From Procambarus clarkii (Eukaryota; Arthropoda; Malacostraca; Decapoda; Cambaridae): a stretch of DNA of 64,000 bases. Positions 1 through 9,417 of this stretch are shown piece after piece. How positions within the stretch are numbered: position 1 is the stretch's first letter; every line of letters starts with the position of its first letter. The notes beneath the pieces were generated by a model. That model was not told the DNA's origin and did not search any database. It saw only the letters and a program-made list of their open reading frames with translations. The stretch is from NCBI RefSeq assembly GCF_040958095.1, contig NC_091195.1, forward strand, positions 25,479,974 through 25,543,973. The letters are read 5' to 3'. The position numbers were made by a program, and so were the translations under genes.

Positions 1-45
1 AAACTGTCTCCCTCACACTGTCTCCCTCACACTGTCTCCCTCACA
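1..45. repeat. 14-bp tandem repeat, partial, at window edge
   Basis: Three head-to-tail copies of ACTGTCTCCCTCAC reach the left edge, so the array probably continues outside the window. Confidence 0.8.
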
Positions 46-756
46 GATATCTGACCTCTGCTGTAAGGGGGGGCGGGGTGTCTGCTGTAAAGGGGGCGGG
101 GTGTCTGCTGTAAGGGGGGGGTGTCTGCTGACCCCTGCTGTGAGGGGGGGGGTGTATGCTGTAAGGGGGCGGGGTGTCTGCTGTAAGGGGGGGGTGTCTG
201 CTGACCTCTGCTGTAAGGGGGGGTGTCTGCTGACCTCTGCTGTGAGTGGGGTGTCTGCTGACCTCTGCTGTAAGGGGGGGGGGGTGTCTGCTGACCTCTG
301 CTGAAAGGGGGAGAGGGTGTGCTGACCTCTGCTGTAAGGGGGCCGGGTCTGCTGAAAGGGGGGGGGGGTGTCTGCTGTAAGGGGGGGTGTCTGCTGACCT
401 CTGCTGTAAGGGGGGCGGGGTGTCTGCTGTAAGGGGGGGTGTCTGCTGACCTCTGCTGTAAGGGGGGCGGGGGTGTCTGCTGTAAGGGGGGGGGGTGTCT
501 GCTGACCTCTGCTGTAAGGGGGGCGGGGTGTCTGCTGTAAGGGGGGGGTGTCTGCTGACCTCTGCTGTAAGGGGGGGGTGTCTGCTGACCTCTGCTGTAA
601 GGGGGGGGTGTCTGCTGACCTCTGCTGTAAGGGGGGCGGGGTGTCTGCTGTAAGGGGGGGTGTCTGCTGACCTCTGCTGTAAGGGGGCGGGGGTGTCTGC
701 TGTAAGGGAGGGTGTCTGCTGACCTCTGCTGTAAGGGGGGGGTGTCTGCTGACCGG
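45..756. repeat. G-rich minisatellite
   Basis: Irregular tandem array built from CTGCTGTAAGGGGG and GTCTGCTGACCT modules, with G runs of 5 to 10 bases on the plus strand. Unit length varies because the G runs vary and because the GACCTCTGCTG module is sometimes missing. The 245-codon reverse-strand frame across it (repeating QQTPPPYSRG-like residues) is a low-complexity by-product, not a gene. The G runs could form quadruplexes. Confidence 0.92.
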
Positions 757-999
757 CCCATCATGGGGTCCTCTTAAGCATCAACATAATACAAAGATAA
801 GACTCTCTCAAGTTGGGCCAAGTTAGGCCCGCCATTTAAGTTGGGAACGGCAGCAAAGTGACGGGTCAAAGTTCCAACGGCATCACCTTTGTTGTGTGCT
901 GACTACACCTGTAGGAGGCAGCACCTCTTTAGCTCCTGGGACCCGCCTCTCTTGCTAAGCTAGTTTGCCTCTAGTATATCTACTACATCAATTTCTCTC

Positions 1000-1001
<2 letters not shown>
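757..1001. other. Unique spacer
   Basis: Single-copy sequence with no coding signal. The stretch near 890-960 (CTCCTGGGACCCGCCTCT) resembles the reverse-strand form of the CR1-type LINE tail seen at 37.1 and 55.9 kb (TTTGGTCCCGCCTCT) and may be an old remnant; this is only a suggestion. Confidence 0.5.
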
Positions 1002-1032
<31 letters not shown>

Positions 1033-1079
1033 ACACACCACACAACACACACACACACACACACACACACACCACACAC

Positions 1080-1124
<45 letters not shown>

Positions 1125-1149
1125 ACACACACACCACACACACCACACG

Positions 1150-1211
<62 letters not shown>
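1002..1211. repeat. (CA)n microsatellite with CCACAC interruptions
   Basis: About 210 bp of CA dinucleotides broken by ACCACACA and CGCACG variants. The 5'-truncated end of the first CR1-like LINE begins directly at its right edge. Confidence 0.97.
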
Positions 1212-1214
<3 letters not shown>

Positions 1215-2389
1215 TTATGGCAGACTGCATATTTCTGGACTGCCAAAAAGCCTTTGATACAGTACCGCACATGAGACTGCTGTTCAAGCTCGAGAGGCAG
1301 GCGGGGGTGGGGGGAAAGGTCCTAGCATGGATAAGGAACTACCTAACAGGAAGGAGCCAAAGAGTTACGGTAAGGGGCGAGAAGTCGGACTGGCGAACAG
1401 TAACAAGTGGAGTACCACAAGGATCGGTGCTGGGACCAATTCTATTTCTTGTATATGTTAACGACATGTTTACAGGCGTAGAGTCCTACATGTCGATGTT
1501 TGCAGATGACGCAAAGTTGATGAGAAGAGTTGTGACAGATGAGGATTGCAGGATCCTCCAAGAGGACCTGAACAGGTTGCAGAAATGGTCAGAGAAATGG
1601 CTACTGGAATTCAACACGAGGAAATGTAAAGTTATGGAAATGGGACTTGGAGATAGGAGACCAAAGGGACAGTACACAATGAAGGGGAACAGCCTACCTG
1701 TAACGACGCGTGAAAGAGACCTGGGGGTGGACGTAACACCTAATCTATCTCCTGAGGCACATATTAATAGGATAACGACAGCAGCGTACTCTACACTGGC
1801 AAAAGTTAGAACATCATTCAGAAACCTATGTAAGGAGCCATTTAGGGCGCTTTACACTGCCTACGTAAGGCCAGTCTTAGAGTATGCCGCCTCATCATGG
1901 AGTCCCCATCTGAAGAAGCATATAATGAAACTGGAAAAGGTTCAGAGGTTTGCAACGAGACTCGTCCCAGAGCTTCGAGGGATGGGGTATGAGGAGCGCC
2001 TGAGGGAACTGTGCCTTACGACACTAGAAAGAAGAAGGGAGAGGGGGGACATGATAGGAACGTATAAGATACTCAGAGGGATTGACAGAGTGGACATAGA
2101 CGAAATGTTCACACGGAATAGTAACAGAACGAGGGGACATGGATGGAAGCTTGAAACTCAGATGAGTCACAGAGATGTTAGGAAGTTTTCTTTTAGCGTG
2201 AGAGTAGTGGGGAAATAGAATGCACTTCAGGAACAGATTGTGGAAGCAAATACTATTCATAATTTTAAAACCAGGTATGATAGGGAAATGAGACAGGAGT
2301 CATTGCTGTAAACAACCGATGCTCGAAAGGCGGGATCCAAGAGTCAATGCTCGATCCTGCAGACACAACTAGGTGAGTACAACTAGGTG

Positions 2390-2394
<5 letters not shown>
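1212..2394 (+). mobile_element. CR1-like LINE, 5'-truncated copy 1
   Basis: Non-LTR retrotransposon fragment holding the reverse transcriptase palm and thumb, a short 3' UTR (GTAAACAACCGATGCTCGAA region) and a 3' end of two direct repeats of ACAACTAGGTGAGTAC. CR1-clade elements characteristically end in short direct repeats rather than poly(A), which fits. It lacks ORF1, the endonuclease and the RT fingers, as expected from aborted target-primed reverse transcription. It lies head-to-tail with a second copy starting at 2464, with only (CA)n between them. A related but diverged 3' end occurs at 52.1-52.3 kb. Confidence 0.88.
1217..2311 (+). pseudogene. Reverse transcriptase remnant of CR1-like LINE copy 1
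   Basis: One reading frame encodes RT motif A (FLDCQKAFDTVPH), motif B (SGVPQGSVLGPILF), the catalytic FADD box near nucleotide 1500, then the thumb and C-terminal segment characteristic of CR1 and L2 types (ERDLGVDVTPNLSPEAHI, VRPVLEYAASSW, GYEERLRELCLTTLERRRE, RTRGHGWKLE). The N-terminal fingers are missing because the copy is truncated. A TAG at 2216-2218 replaces the Trp codon present in copy 2 (KWNAL). The frame then continues to the natural stop at 2309-2311. So this copy has one nonsense change and no frameshift that I can see, which suggests a fairly recent insertion. It is not a host gene. Confidence 0.87.

Positions 2395-2463
<69 letters not shown>
2393..2463. repeat. (CA)n microsatellite between two LINEs
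   Basis: About 70 bp of pure CA repeat continuing directly from the last GAGTAC of LINE copy 1 and ending where LINE copy 2 starts. Confidence 0.97.
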
Positions 2464-2465
<2 letters not shown>

Positions 2466-3785
2466 GAAAAAACCTGGTAACACATCTGGAGAGAAGGGAC
2501 TTCGTGACAAATCGCCAACATGGATTCAGGGAGGGTAAATCTTGCCTTACAGGCTTGATAGAATTCTACGATCAGGTGACACAGATTAAGCAAGAAAGAG
2601 AGGGCTGGGCGGACTGCATTTTCTTGGATTGTCGGAAAGCCTTTGACACAGTACCGCATAAGAGGCTGGTACATAAGCTGGAGAGACAGGCAGGTGTAGC
2701 TGGTAAGGTGCTCCAGTGGATAAGTGAGTATCTAAGCAAGAGGAAGCAGAGAGTTACGGTGAGGGGTGAGACCTCCGATTGGCGTGAAGTCACCAGTGGA
2801 GTCCCACAGGGCTCTGTACTCGGTCCTATCTTGTTTCTGATATATGTAAATGATCTCCCGGAGGGTATCGATTCATTTCTCTCAATGTTTGCGGACGATG
2901 CTAAAATTATGAGAAGGATTAAAACAGAAGAGGACTGTTTGAGGCTTCAAGAAGACCTAGACAAGCTGAAGGAATGGTCGAACAAATGGTTGTTAGAGTT
3001 TAACCCAACCAAATGTAATGTAATGAAGATAGGTGTAGGGAGCAGGAGGCCAGATACAAGGTATCATCTGGGAGAGGAAATTCTTCAGGAGTCAGAGAAG
3101 GAAAAAGACTTGGGGGTTGATATCACGCCAGACCTGTCTCCTGCAGCACATATCAAGCGGATAACATCAGCGGCATATGCCAGGCTGGCCAACATACGAA
3201 CGGCATTCAGAAACTTGTGTAAAGAATCATTCAGAACTTTGTATACCACATGTCAGGCCAATCCTGGAGTATGCAGCCCCAGCATGGAGTCCATATCTAG
3301 TCAAGGATAAGACTAAACTGGAAAAGGTTCAAAGGTTTGCCACCAGACTAGTACCCGAGCTGAGAGGTATGAGCTACGAGGAGAGACTAAGGGAATTAAA
3401 CCTCACTTCGCTGGAAAACAGAAGAGTTAGGGGGGACATGATCACCACATTCAAGATTCTGAAGGGGATTGATAGGGTAGATAAAGACAGTCTATTTAAC
3501 ACAAGGGGAACACGCACAAGGGGACACAGGTGGAAACCGAGTGCCCAAATGAGCCACAGAGATATTAGAAAGAACTTTTTTAGTGTCAGAGTGGTTGACA
3601 AATGGAATGCATTAGGAAGTGATGTGGTGGAGGCTGACTCCATACACAGTTTCAAGTGTAGATATGACAGAGCCCGATAGGCTCATGAATCTGTACACCT
3701 GTTGATTGACGGTTGAGAGGCGGGACCAAAGAGCCAGAGCTCAACCCCCGCAAACACAACTAGGTGAGTACAACTAGGTGAGTAC
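2464..3785 (+). mobile_element. CR1-like LINE, 5'-truncated copy 2
   Basis: Second member of the same LINE family, reaching further 5' than copy 1 (it keeps the RT finger segment RQHGFREGKSCL). It ends in the same style of tail: a 3' UTR with GGTTGAGAGGCGGGACC and CTCAACCCCCGCAAACACAA, then two copies of the ACTAGGTGAGTACA repeat running into (CA)n. Sequence divergence from copy 1 is considerable, so they are separate insertions of different subfamilies rather than a duplication. The tail matches reverse-strand fragments at 37.13, 55.86 and 56.10 kb. Confidence 0.9.
2467..3680 (+). pseudogene. Reverse transcriptase remnant of CR1-like LINE copy 2
   Basis: The frame from 2467 encodes RT domains 2 to 5: RQHGFREGKSCL, motif A FLDCRKAFDTVPHKR, motif B TSGVPQGSVLGPILFL, catalytic FADD (near 2890), then DLGVDITPDLSPAAHI. 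Near nucleotide 3250 the frame shifts (TACCACATGTCAGG lacks bases relative to copy 1), and the thumb and C-terminus continue in another frame (VRPILEYAAPAWSPYL, SYEERLRELNLTSLE, RTRGHRWKPSAQMSHRDIRK as separate blocks) to a TAG at 3678-3680. One frameshift and no other obvious lesion: a young but inactive copy. Confidence 0.88.
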
Positions 3786-3802
3786 ACACACACACACACA
3801 CA
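3784..3802. repeat. Short (CA)n after LINE tail
   Basis: About nine CA dinucleotides continuing the GAGTAC end of LINE copy 2, followed immediately by a SINE body. Confidence 0.9.
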
Positions 3803-3954
3803 TCCCCCAGGCTCGTAGCAGCTGTCTAACTCCCCGGTACCTGTTTATTGCTAGGTGAAAAGGGGCATTAAAGTGAAAGAAACCCCCATTGTTTCTCGCC
3901 GGCGCCGGGAATCGAACCCCGGACCACAGATTATCAATTATAACACAGCCGGCC
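3803..3954 (-). mobile_element. tRNA-derived SINE, partial
   Basis: On the reverse strand it shows a tRNA T-arm/B-box (GGGGTTCGATTCCCGG), a GAGAAACAATGG linker, a TTTCTTTCAC core, and the ACCTAGCAATAAACAGG / GTTAGACAGCTG body. The same body occurs at 3962, 34680 and 56190. Only the 3' half of the tRNA head is recognisable. It is an old, diverged copy. Confidence 0.78.
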
Positions 3955-3961
3955 ATTCCTT

Positions 3962-4173
3962 GAGGTTATCTTGAGATGATTTCGGGGCTTTAGTGTCCCC
4001 GCGGCCCGGTAATCGACCAGGCCTCCATACCCCAAGGAAGCAGCCCGTGACAGCTGACTAACACCCAGGTACCTATTTTACTGCTAGGTAACAGGGGCCA
4101 TCAGGGTGAAAGAAACTCGGCCCATTGTTTCTCGCCGGCGCCCCAGGATCGAACCCGGGACCACAGGATCACA
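3962..4173 (-). mobile_element. tRNA-derived SINE, near-complete body
   Basis: Reverse strand order: B-box CCCGGGTTCGATCCTGG, linker GCGAGAAACAATGGG, core TTTCTTTCACCCTGATG, TACCTAGCAGTAAAATAGG, CAGCTGTCACGGGCTGC, GAGGCCTGGTCGATTACCGG, and the 3' end ATCATCTCAAGATAACCTCA. The tRNA head is cut near the anticodon loop. ATTCCTT occurs at both edges (3955-3961 and 4174-4180) and may be a target-site duplication, although CCTTGAGG may belong to the SINE end itself. Confidence 0.82.
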
Positions 4174-4248
4174 ATTCCTTCCCAACCAGCTGTTGTCATT
4201 ATGGTTAACCATTAACGGGTTTCAATGGGGAGTTTGACCCCCATGGGG

Positions 4249-4644
4249 GGTCTTACCCCCCTCTCTCTCTCCCCATCACACCCCCCTCTCCCCCCATCGC
4301 ACCCCTCTCCCCCATCACCCCCCCCCTCTTATCACCCCCCCTCTCCCCCCATCACCCCCCTCTCCCCCCTCCCCCCATCACCCCCCCTCCCATCACCCCC
4401 CCTCTCCCCCCTCCCATCACCCCCCTCTCCCCCCTCCCATCACCCCCCCTCTCCCCCCTCCCCCCATCACCCCCTCCCATCACCCCCCCTCTCCCCCCTC
4501 CCCCCATCACCCCCCCTCTATCCCCCCATCACCCCCCCCTCTTATCACCCCCCCTCTCCCCCATCACCCCCCTCCCATCACCCCCCTCTCTCCCCCCCTC
4601 CCCCCCCCAAGCCACCATTGTCACCCCCAAAAAGCACTTTTCCC
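4249..4644. repeat. C-rich minisatellite (CCCCCCTCTCCCCCATCA)
   Basis: Imperfect tandem runs of CCCCCCATCA and CCCCTCTCCC, almost free of G on the plus strand. Strong strand asymmetry and repeated runs of 4-8 C give it i-motif and quadruplex potential. The proline/serine-rich 141-codon frame is a by-product. Confidence 0.93.
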
Positions 4645-4804
4645 ACCTGATATAAACGCCATTGTGTCTTTTGTCTCCCGCAAACACGGACAAACAAACA
4701 CTCAGCCAATAACTACGTTTTTTTGCTTCGTTTTTGCATTTTTTAATGTTTTGTGTTTGTCAGTGTCGACCAAATGCGTCATGTGAGTGACGTGTTAAAC
4801 CCGA
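4645..4804. other. Unique spacer
   Basis: AT-richer single-copy sequence with T runs (TTTTTTTGCTTCGTTTTTGC). No coding or RNA signal seen. Confidence 0.6.
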
Positions 4805-7800
4805 ACCATCTGGGGTCTGCTAGGTGCCCCCAGCCACCAGCTGGGGTCTGCTAGGAGCCTCCAGCCACCAGCTGGGGTCTGCTAGGTGCCCCCAGTCACC
4901 AGCTGGGGTCTGCTAGGAGCCTCCAGCCACCATCTGGGGTCTGCTAGGTGCCCCCAGCCACCATCTGGGGTCTGCTAGGAGCCTCCAACCACCAGCTGGG
5001 GTCTGCTAGGTGCCCCCAGCCACCAGCTGGGGTCTGCTAGGAGCCTCCAGCCACCAGCTGGGGTCTGCTAGGAGCCTCCAGCTGGGGTCTGCTAGGTGCC
5101 TCCAGCCACCAGCTGGGGTTTGCTAGGTGCCTCCAGCCACCAGCTGGGGTCTGCTAGGTGCCCCCAGCTGGGGTCTGCTAGGTGCCACCAGCTGGGGTCT
5201 GCTAGGTGCCACCAGCTGGGGTCTGCTAGGTGCCACCAGCTGGGGTCTGCTAGGTGCCACCAGCTGGGGTCTGCTAGGTGCCACCAGCTGGGGTCTGCTA
5301 GGTGCCACCAGCTGGGGTCTGCTAGGTGCCACCAGCTGGGGTCTGCTAGGTGCCACCAGCTGGGGTCTGCTAGGTGCCACCAGCTGGGGTCTGCTAGGTG
5401 CCCCCAGCCACCAGCTGGGGTCTGCTAGGTGCCCCCAGCCACCAGCTGGGGTCTGCTAGGTGCCCCCAGCCACCAGCTGGGGTCTGCTAGGTGCCCCCAG
5501 CCACCAGCTGGGGTCTGCTAGGTGCCCCCAGCCACCAGCTGGGGTCTGCTAGGTGCCTCCAGCCACCAGCTGGGGTCTGCTAGGTGCTGCCAGCCACCAG
5601 CTGGGGTCTGCTAGGTGCCGCCAGCCACCAGCTGGGGTCTGCTAGGTGCCGCCAGCCACCAGCTGGGGTCTGCTAGGTGCCGCCAGCCACCAGCTGGGGT
5701 CTGCTAGGTGCTGCCAGCCACCAGCTGGGGTCTGCTAGGTGCCTCCAGCCACCAGCTGGGGTCTGCTAGGTGCCCCCAGCTGGGGTCTGCTAGGTGCCAC
5801 CAGCTGGGGTCTGCTAGGTGCCACCAGCTGGGGTCTGCTAGGTGCCACCAGCTGGGGTCTGCTAGGTGCCACCAGCTGGGGTCTGCTAGGTGCCACCAGC
5901 TGGGGTCTGCTAGGTGCCCCCAGCCACCAGCTGGGGTCTGCTAGGTGCCCCCAGCCACCAGCTGGAATCTGCTAGGTGCCCCCAGCCACCAGCTGGAATC
6001 TGCTAGGTGCCCCCAGCCACCAGCTGGGGTCTGCTAGGTGCCCCCAGCCACCAGCTGGGGTCTGCTAGGTGCCCCCAGCCACCAGCTGGGGTCTGCTAGG
6101 TGCCCCCAGCCACCAGCTGGGGTCTGCTAGGTGCCCCCAGCCACCAGCTGGGGTCTGCTAGGTGCCCCCAGCCACCAGCTGGGGTCTGCTAGGTGCCTCC
6201 AGCCACCAGCTGGGGTCTGCTAGGTGCCGCCAGCCACCAGCTGGGGTCTGCTAGGTGCCGCCAGCCACCAGCTGGGGTCTGCTAGGTGCCGCCAGCCACC
6301 AGCTGGGGTCTGCTAGGTGCTGCCAGCCACCAGCTGGGGTCTGCTAGGTGCCTCCAGCCACCAGCTGGAGTCTGCTAGGTGCCCCCAGCCACCAGCTGGG
6401 GTCTGCTAGGTGCCCCCAGCCACCAGCTGGGGTCTGCTAGGAGCCTACAGCCACCAGCTGGGGTCTGCTAGGTGCTGCCAGCCACCAGCTGGGGTCTGCT
6501 AGGAGCCTCCAGCCACCAGCTGGGGTCTGCTAGGTGCCCTCAGCCACCAGCTGGGGTCTGCTAGGTGCCTCCAGCCACCAGCTGGGGTCTGCTAGGAGCC
6601 TCCAGCCACCAGCTGGGGTCTGCTAGGTGCTGCCAGCCACCAGCTGGGGTCTGCTAGGAGCCTCCAGCCACCAGCTGGGGTCTGCTAGGTGCTGTGAGCC
6701 ACCAGCTGGGGTCTGCTAAGTGCCTCCAGCCACCAGCTGGGGTCTGCTAGGTGCCTCCAGCCACCAGCTGGGGTCTGCTAGGTGCCTCCAGCCACCAGCT
6801 GGGGTCTGCTAGGTGCCTCCAGCCACCAGCTGGGGTCTGCTAGGTGCCCCCAGCCACCAGCTGGGGTCTGCTAGGTGCCCCCAGCCACCAGCTGGGGTCT
6901 GCTAGGTGCCCCCAGCCACCAGCTGGGGTCTGCTAGGTGATCCCAGCCACCAGCTGGGGTCTGCTAGGTGATCCCAGCCACCAGCTGGGGTCTGCTAGGT
7001 GATCCCAGCCACCAGCTGGGGTCTGCTAGGTACCTCCAGCCACCAGCTGGGGTCTGCTAGGTGCTGCCAGCCACCAGCTGGGGTCTGCTAGGTGCTGCCA
7101 GCCACCAGCTGGGGTCTGCTAGGTGCCCCCAGCCACCAGCTGGGGTCTGCTAGGTGCCCCCAGCCACCAGCTGGGGTCTGCTAGGTGCCTCCAGCCACCA
7201 GCTGGGGTCTGCTAGGTGCCTCCAGCCACCAGCTGGGGTCTGCTAGGTGCCTCCAGCCACCAGCTGGGGTCTGCTAGGTGCCTCCAGCCACCAGCTGGGG
7301 TCTGCTAGGTGCCTCCAGCCACCAGCTGGGGTCTGCTAGGTGCCTCCAGCCACCAGCTGGGGTCTGCTAGGTGCCGCCAGCCACCAGCTGGGGTCTGCTA
7401 GGTGCCGCCAGCCACCAGCTGGGGTCTGCTAGGTGCCGCCAGCCACCAGCTGGGGTCTGCTAGGTGCTGCCAGCCACCAGCTGGGGTCTGCTAGGAGCCT
7501 CCAGCCACCAGCTGGGGTCTGCTAGGTGCTGCCAACCACCAGCTGGGGTCTGCTAGGTGCTGCCAGCCACCAGCTGGGGTCTGCTAGGTGCCGCCAGCCA
7601 CCAGCTGGGGTCTGCTAGGTGCCGCCAGCCACCAGCTGGGGTCTGCTAGGTGCCTCCAGCCACCAGCTGGGGTCTGCTAGGTGCCTCCAGCCACCAGCTG
7701 GGGTCTGCTAGGTGCCTCCAGCCACCAGCTGGGGTCTGCTAGGTGCCTCCAGCCACCAGCTGGGGTCTGCTAGGTGCCTCCAGCCACCAGCTGGGGTCTG

Positions 7801-7926
7801 CTAGGTGCCTCCAGCCACCAGCTGGGGTCTGCTAGGTGCCGCCAGCCACCAGCTGGGGTCTGCTAGGTGCCGCCAGCCACCAGCTGGGGTCTGCTAGGTG
7901 CCCCCAGCCACCAGCTGGGGTCTGCT
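4805..7926. repeat. 31-bp minisatellite (CACCAGCTGGGGTCTGCTAG)
   Basis: About 3.1 kb, roughly 100 copies. The full unit is 31 bp with an invariant CACCAGCTGGGGTCTGCTAG core and a variable linker (GTGCCCC, GTGCCTC, GTGCCGC, GTGCTGC, GAGCCTC, GTGATCC). Two blocks (about 5150-5400 and 5770-5910) use a 24-bp unit lacking CAGCCAC. The block order 24-bp, then CCC, CTC, CGC linkers recurs, which suggests segmental duplication within the array of roughly 600 bp. Confidence 0.97.
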
Positions 7927-9125
7927 TGGTGCTAGGTTAAGTTAGGGTGGGGCAGGATAAGTTACGGTGAGGCAGGATAAGTTACGGTGAGGCAGGATAA
8001 GTTAGGGTGAGGCAGGATAAGTTAGGGTGGCTAGGATAAGTTAGGGTGGCTAGGATAAGTTTGGGTGAGGCAGGAGAAGTTAGGGTGAGGCAGGATAAGT
8101 TACGGTGAGGCAGGATAAGTTAGGGTGAGGCAGGATAAGTTAGGGTGGCTAGGATAAGTTAGGGTGGCTAGGATAAGTTAGGGTGGCTAGGATAAGTTAG
8201 GGTGAAGCAGGATAAGTTAGGGTGGCTAGGATAAGTTAGAGTGAGGCAGGATAAGTTAGGGTGGGTAGGATAAGTTAGGGTGAGGCAGGATAAGTTAGGG
8301 TGAGGCAGGATAAGTTAGGGTGGCTAGGATAAGTTAGGGTGGCTAGGATAAGTTAGGGTGGCCAGGATAAGTTAGGGTGAGGCAGGATAAGTTAGGGTGG
8401 CCAGGATAAGTTAGGGTGAGGCAGGATAAGTTAGGGTGGCCAGGATAAGTTAGGGTGAGGCAGGATAAGTTAGGGTAGGCAGGATAAGTTAGGGTAGGCA
8501 GGATAAGTTAGGGTGAGGCAGAATACGTTAGGGTAGGCAGGATAAGTTATGGTGGGCAGGATAAGTTAGGGTGGGGCAGGATAAGTTAGGGTAAGCAGGA
8601 TAAGTTAGGGTGGGGCAGGATAAGTTAGGGTAGGCAGGATAAGTTAGGGTGGGGCAGGATAAGTTAGGGTAGGCAGGATAAGTTAGGGTGGGGCAGGATA
8701 AGTTAGTGTGGGGCAGCATAAGTTAAGGTGGGGCAGGATAAGTTAGGGTAGGCAGGATAAGTTAGGGTGGGGCAGGATAAGTTAGGGTAGGCAGGATAAG
8801 TTAGGGTGGGGCAGGATAATTTAGGGTAGGCAGGATAAGTTAGGGTGGGGCAGGATAAGTTAGGGTGGGGCAGGATAAGTTAGGGTAGGCAGGATAAGTT
8901 AGGGTGGGGCAGGATAAGTTAGGGTGGGGCAGGATAAGTTAGGGTGGGGCAGGATAAGTTAGGGTGAGGCAGGATAAGTTAGGGTGGGGCAGGATAAGTT
9001 AGGGTAGGCAGGATAAGTTAGGGTGGGGCAGGATAAGTTAGGGTGGGGCAGGATAAATAAGGGTAGGCAGGATAAGTTAGGGTGGCCAGGATAAGTTAGG
9101 GTGGCCAGGATAAGTTAGGGTAGGC
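7927..9125. repeat. 19/20-bp minisatellite (AGGATAAGTTAGGGTGGGGC)
   Basis: About 60 copies of AGGATAAGTTAGGGTGRGGC (20 bp), or a 19-bp form with TAGGC or GGCT. Each unit holds TTAGGG, which resembles telomeric hexamer or the arthropod TTAGG pentamer, but there is only one per unit. It abuts the preceding 31-bp array with almost no spacer. Confidence 0.96.
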
Positions 9126-9255
9126 AAGTCACACATCTCTGTGGCTCATGTGGGTACTCAGTCCCCACCTGTGTCCCTTTGTACCACGTCAATTCCTCTG
9201 AGAATTTTGTAGGTAGTGATCATGTCTAGTCTTACTCTTCTATCTTCCACCTGAG
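9126..9255 (-). mobile_element. CR1-like LINE relic, RT C-terminal piece
   Basis: Read on the reverse strand, AGACATGATCACTACCTACAA, split by indels from GGGACACAGGTGG and ATGAGCCACAGAGATGT, parallels the C-terminal RT region of the LINE at 3430-3560 (GACATGATCACCACATTCAA, GGGACACAGGTGG, ATGAGCCACAGAGATAT). Only about 130 bp survives between two arrays. Confidence 0.72.
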
Positions 9256-9417
9256 ACCATATTCATCAATATTCCATTATATTCCTTGACATTCCAGCAT
9301 ATACCAGTAATTAAAAATGCCTCGGGAGCGCCGCCCCCCCCCCACCACCTCCTGCTGGAATGTTCCAGGACTCACTGGAACTTACTGGATGAGCCGAGTT
9401 CATCTCACTGAGTTAAG
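9256..9417. other. Unique spacer
   Basis: Short single-copy stretch with a C9 run near 9335. The phrase CATTCCATTATATTCC/CATTCCAGCATATACC is weakly repeated. Nothing else recognised. Confidence 0.55.

Noticed and set aside
965-1216. Extension of the LINE protein frame upstream through the CA tract
   Set aside because: The His/Thr-rich stretch is translated (CA)n. LINE sequence begins at about 1212.
4225-4650. Proline-rich 141-codon frame
   Set aside because: Translation of a C-rich minisatellite. No start context, domain or splice signal.
7927-9125. True telomeric or interstitial telomere array
   Set aside because: TTAGGG appears once per 19/20-bp unit and never in direct tandem, so it is not telomeric repeat as such.
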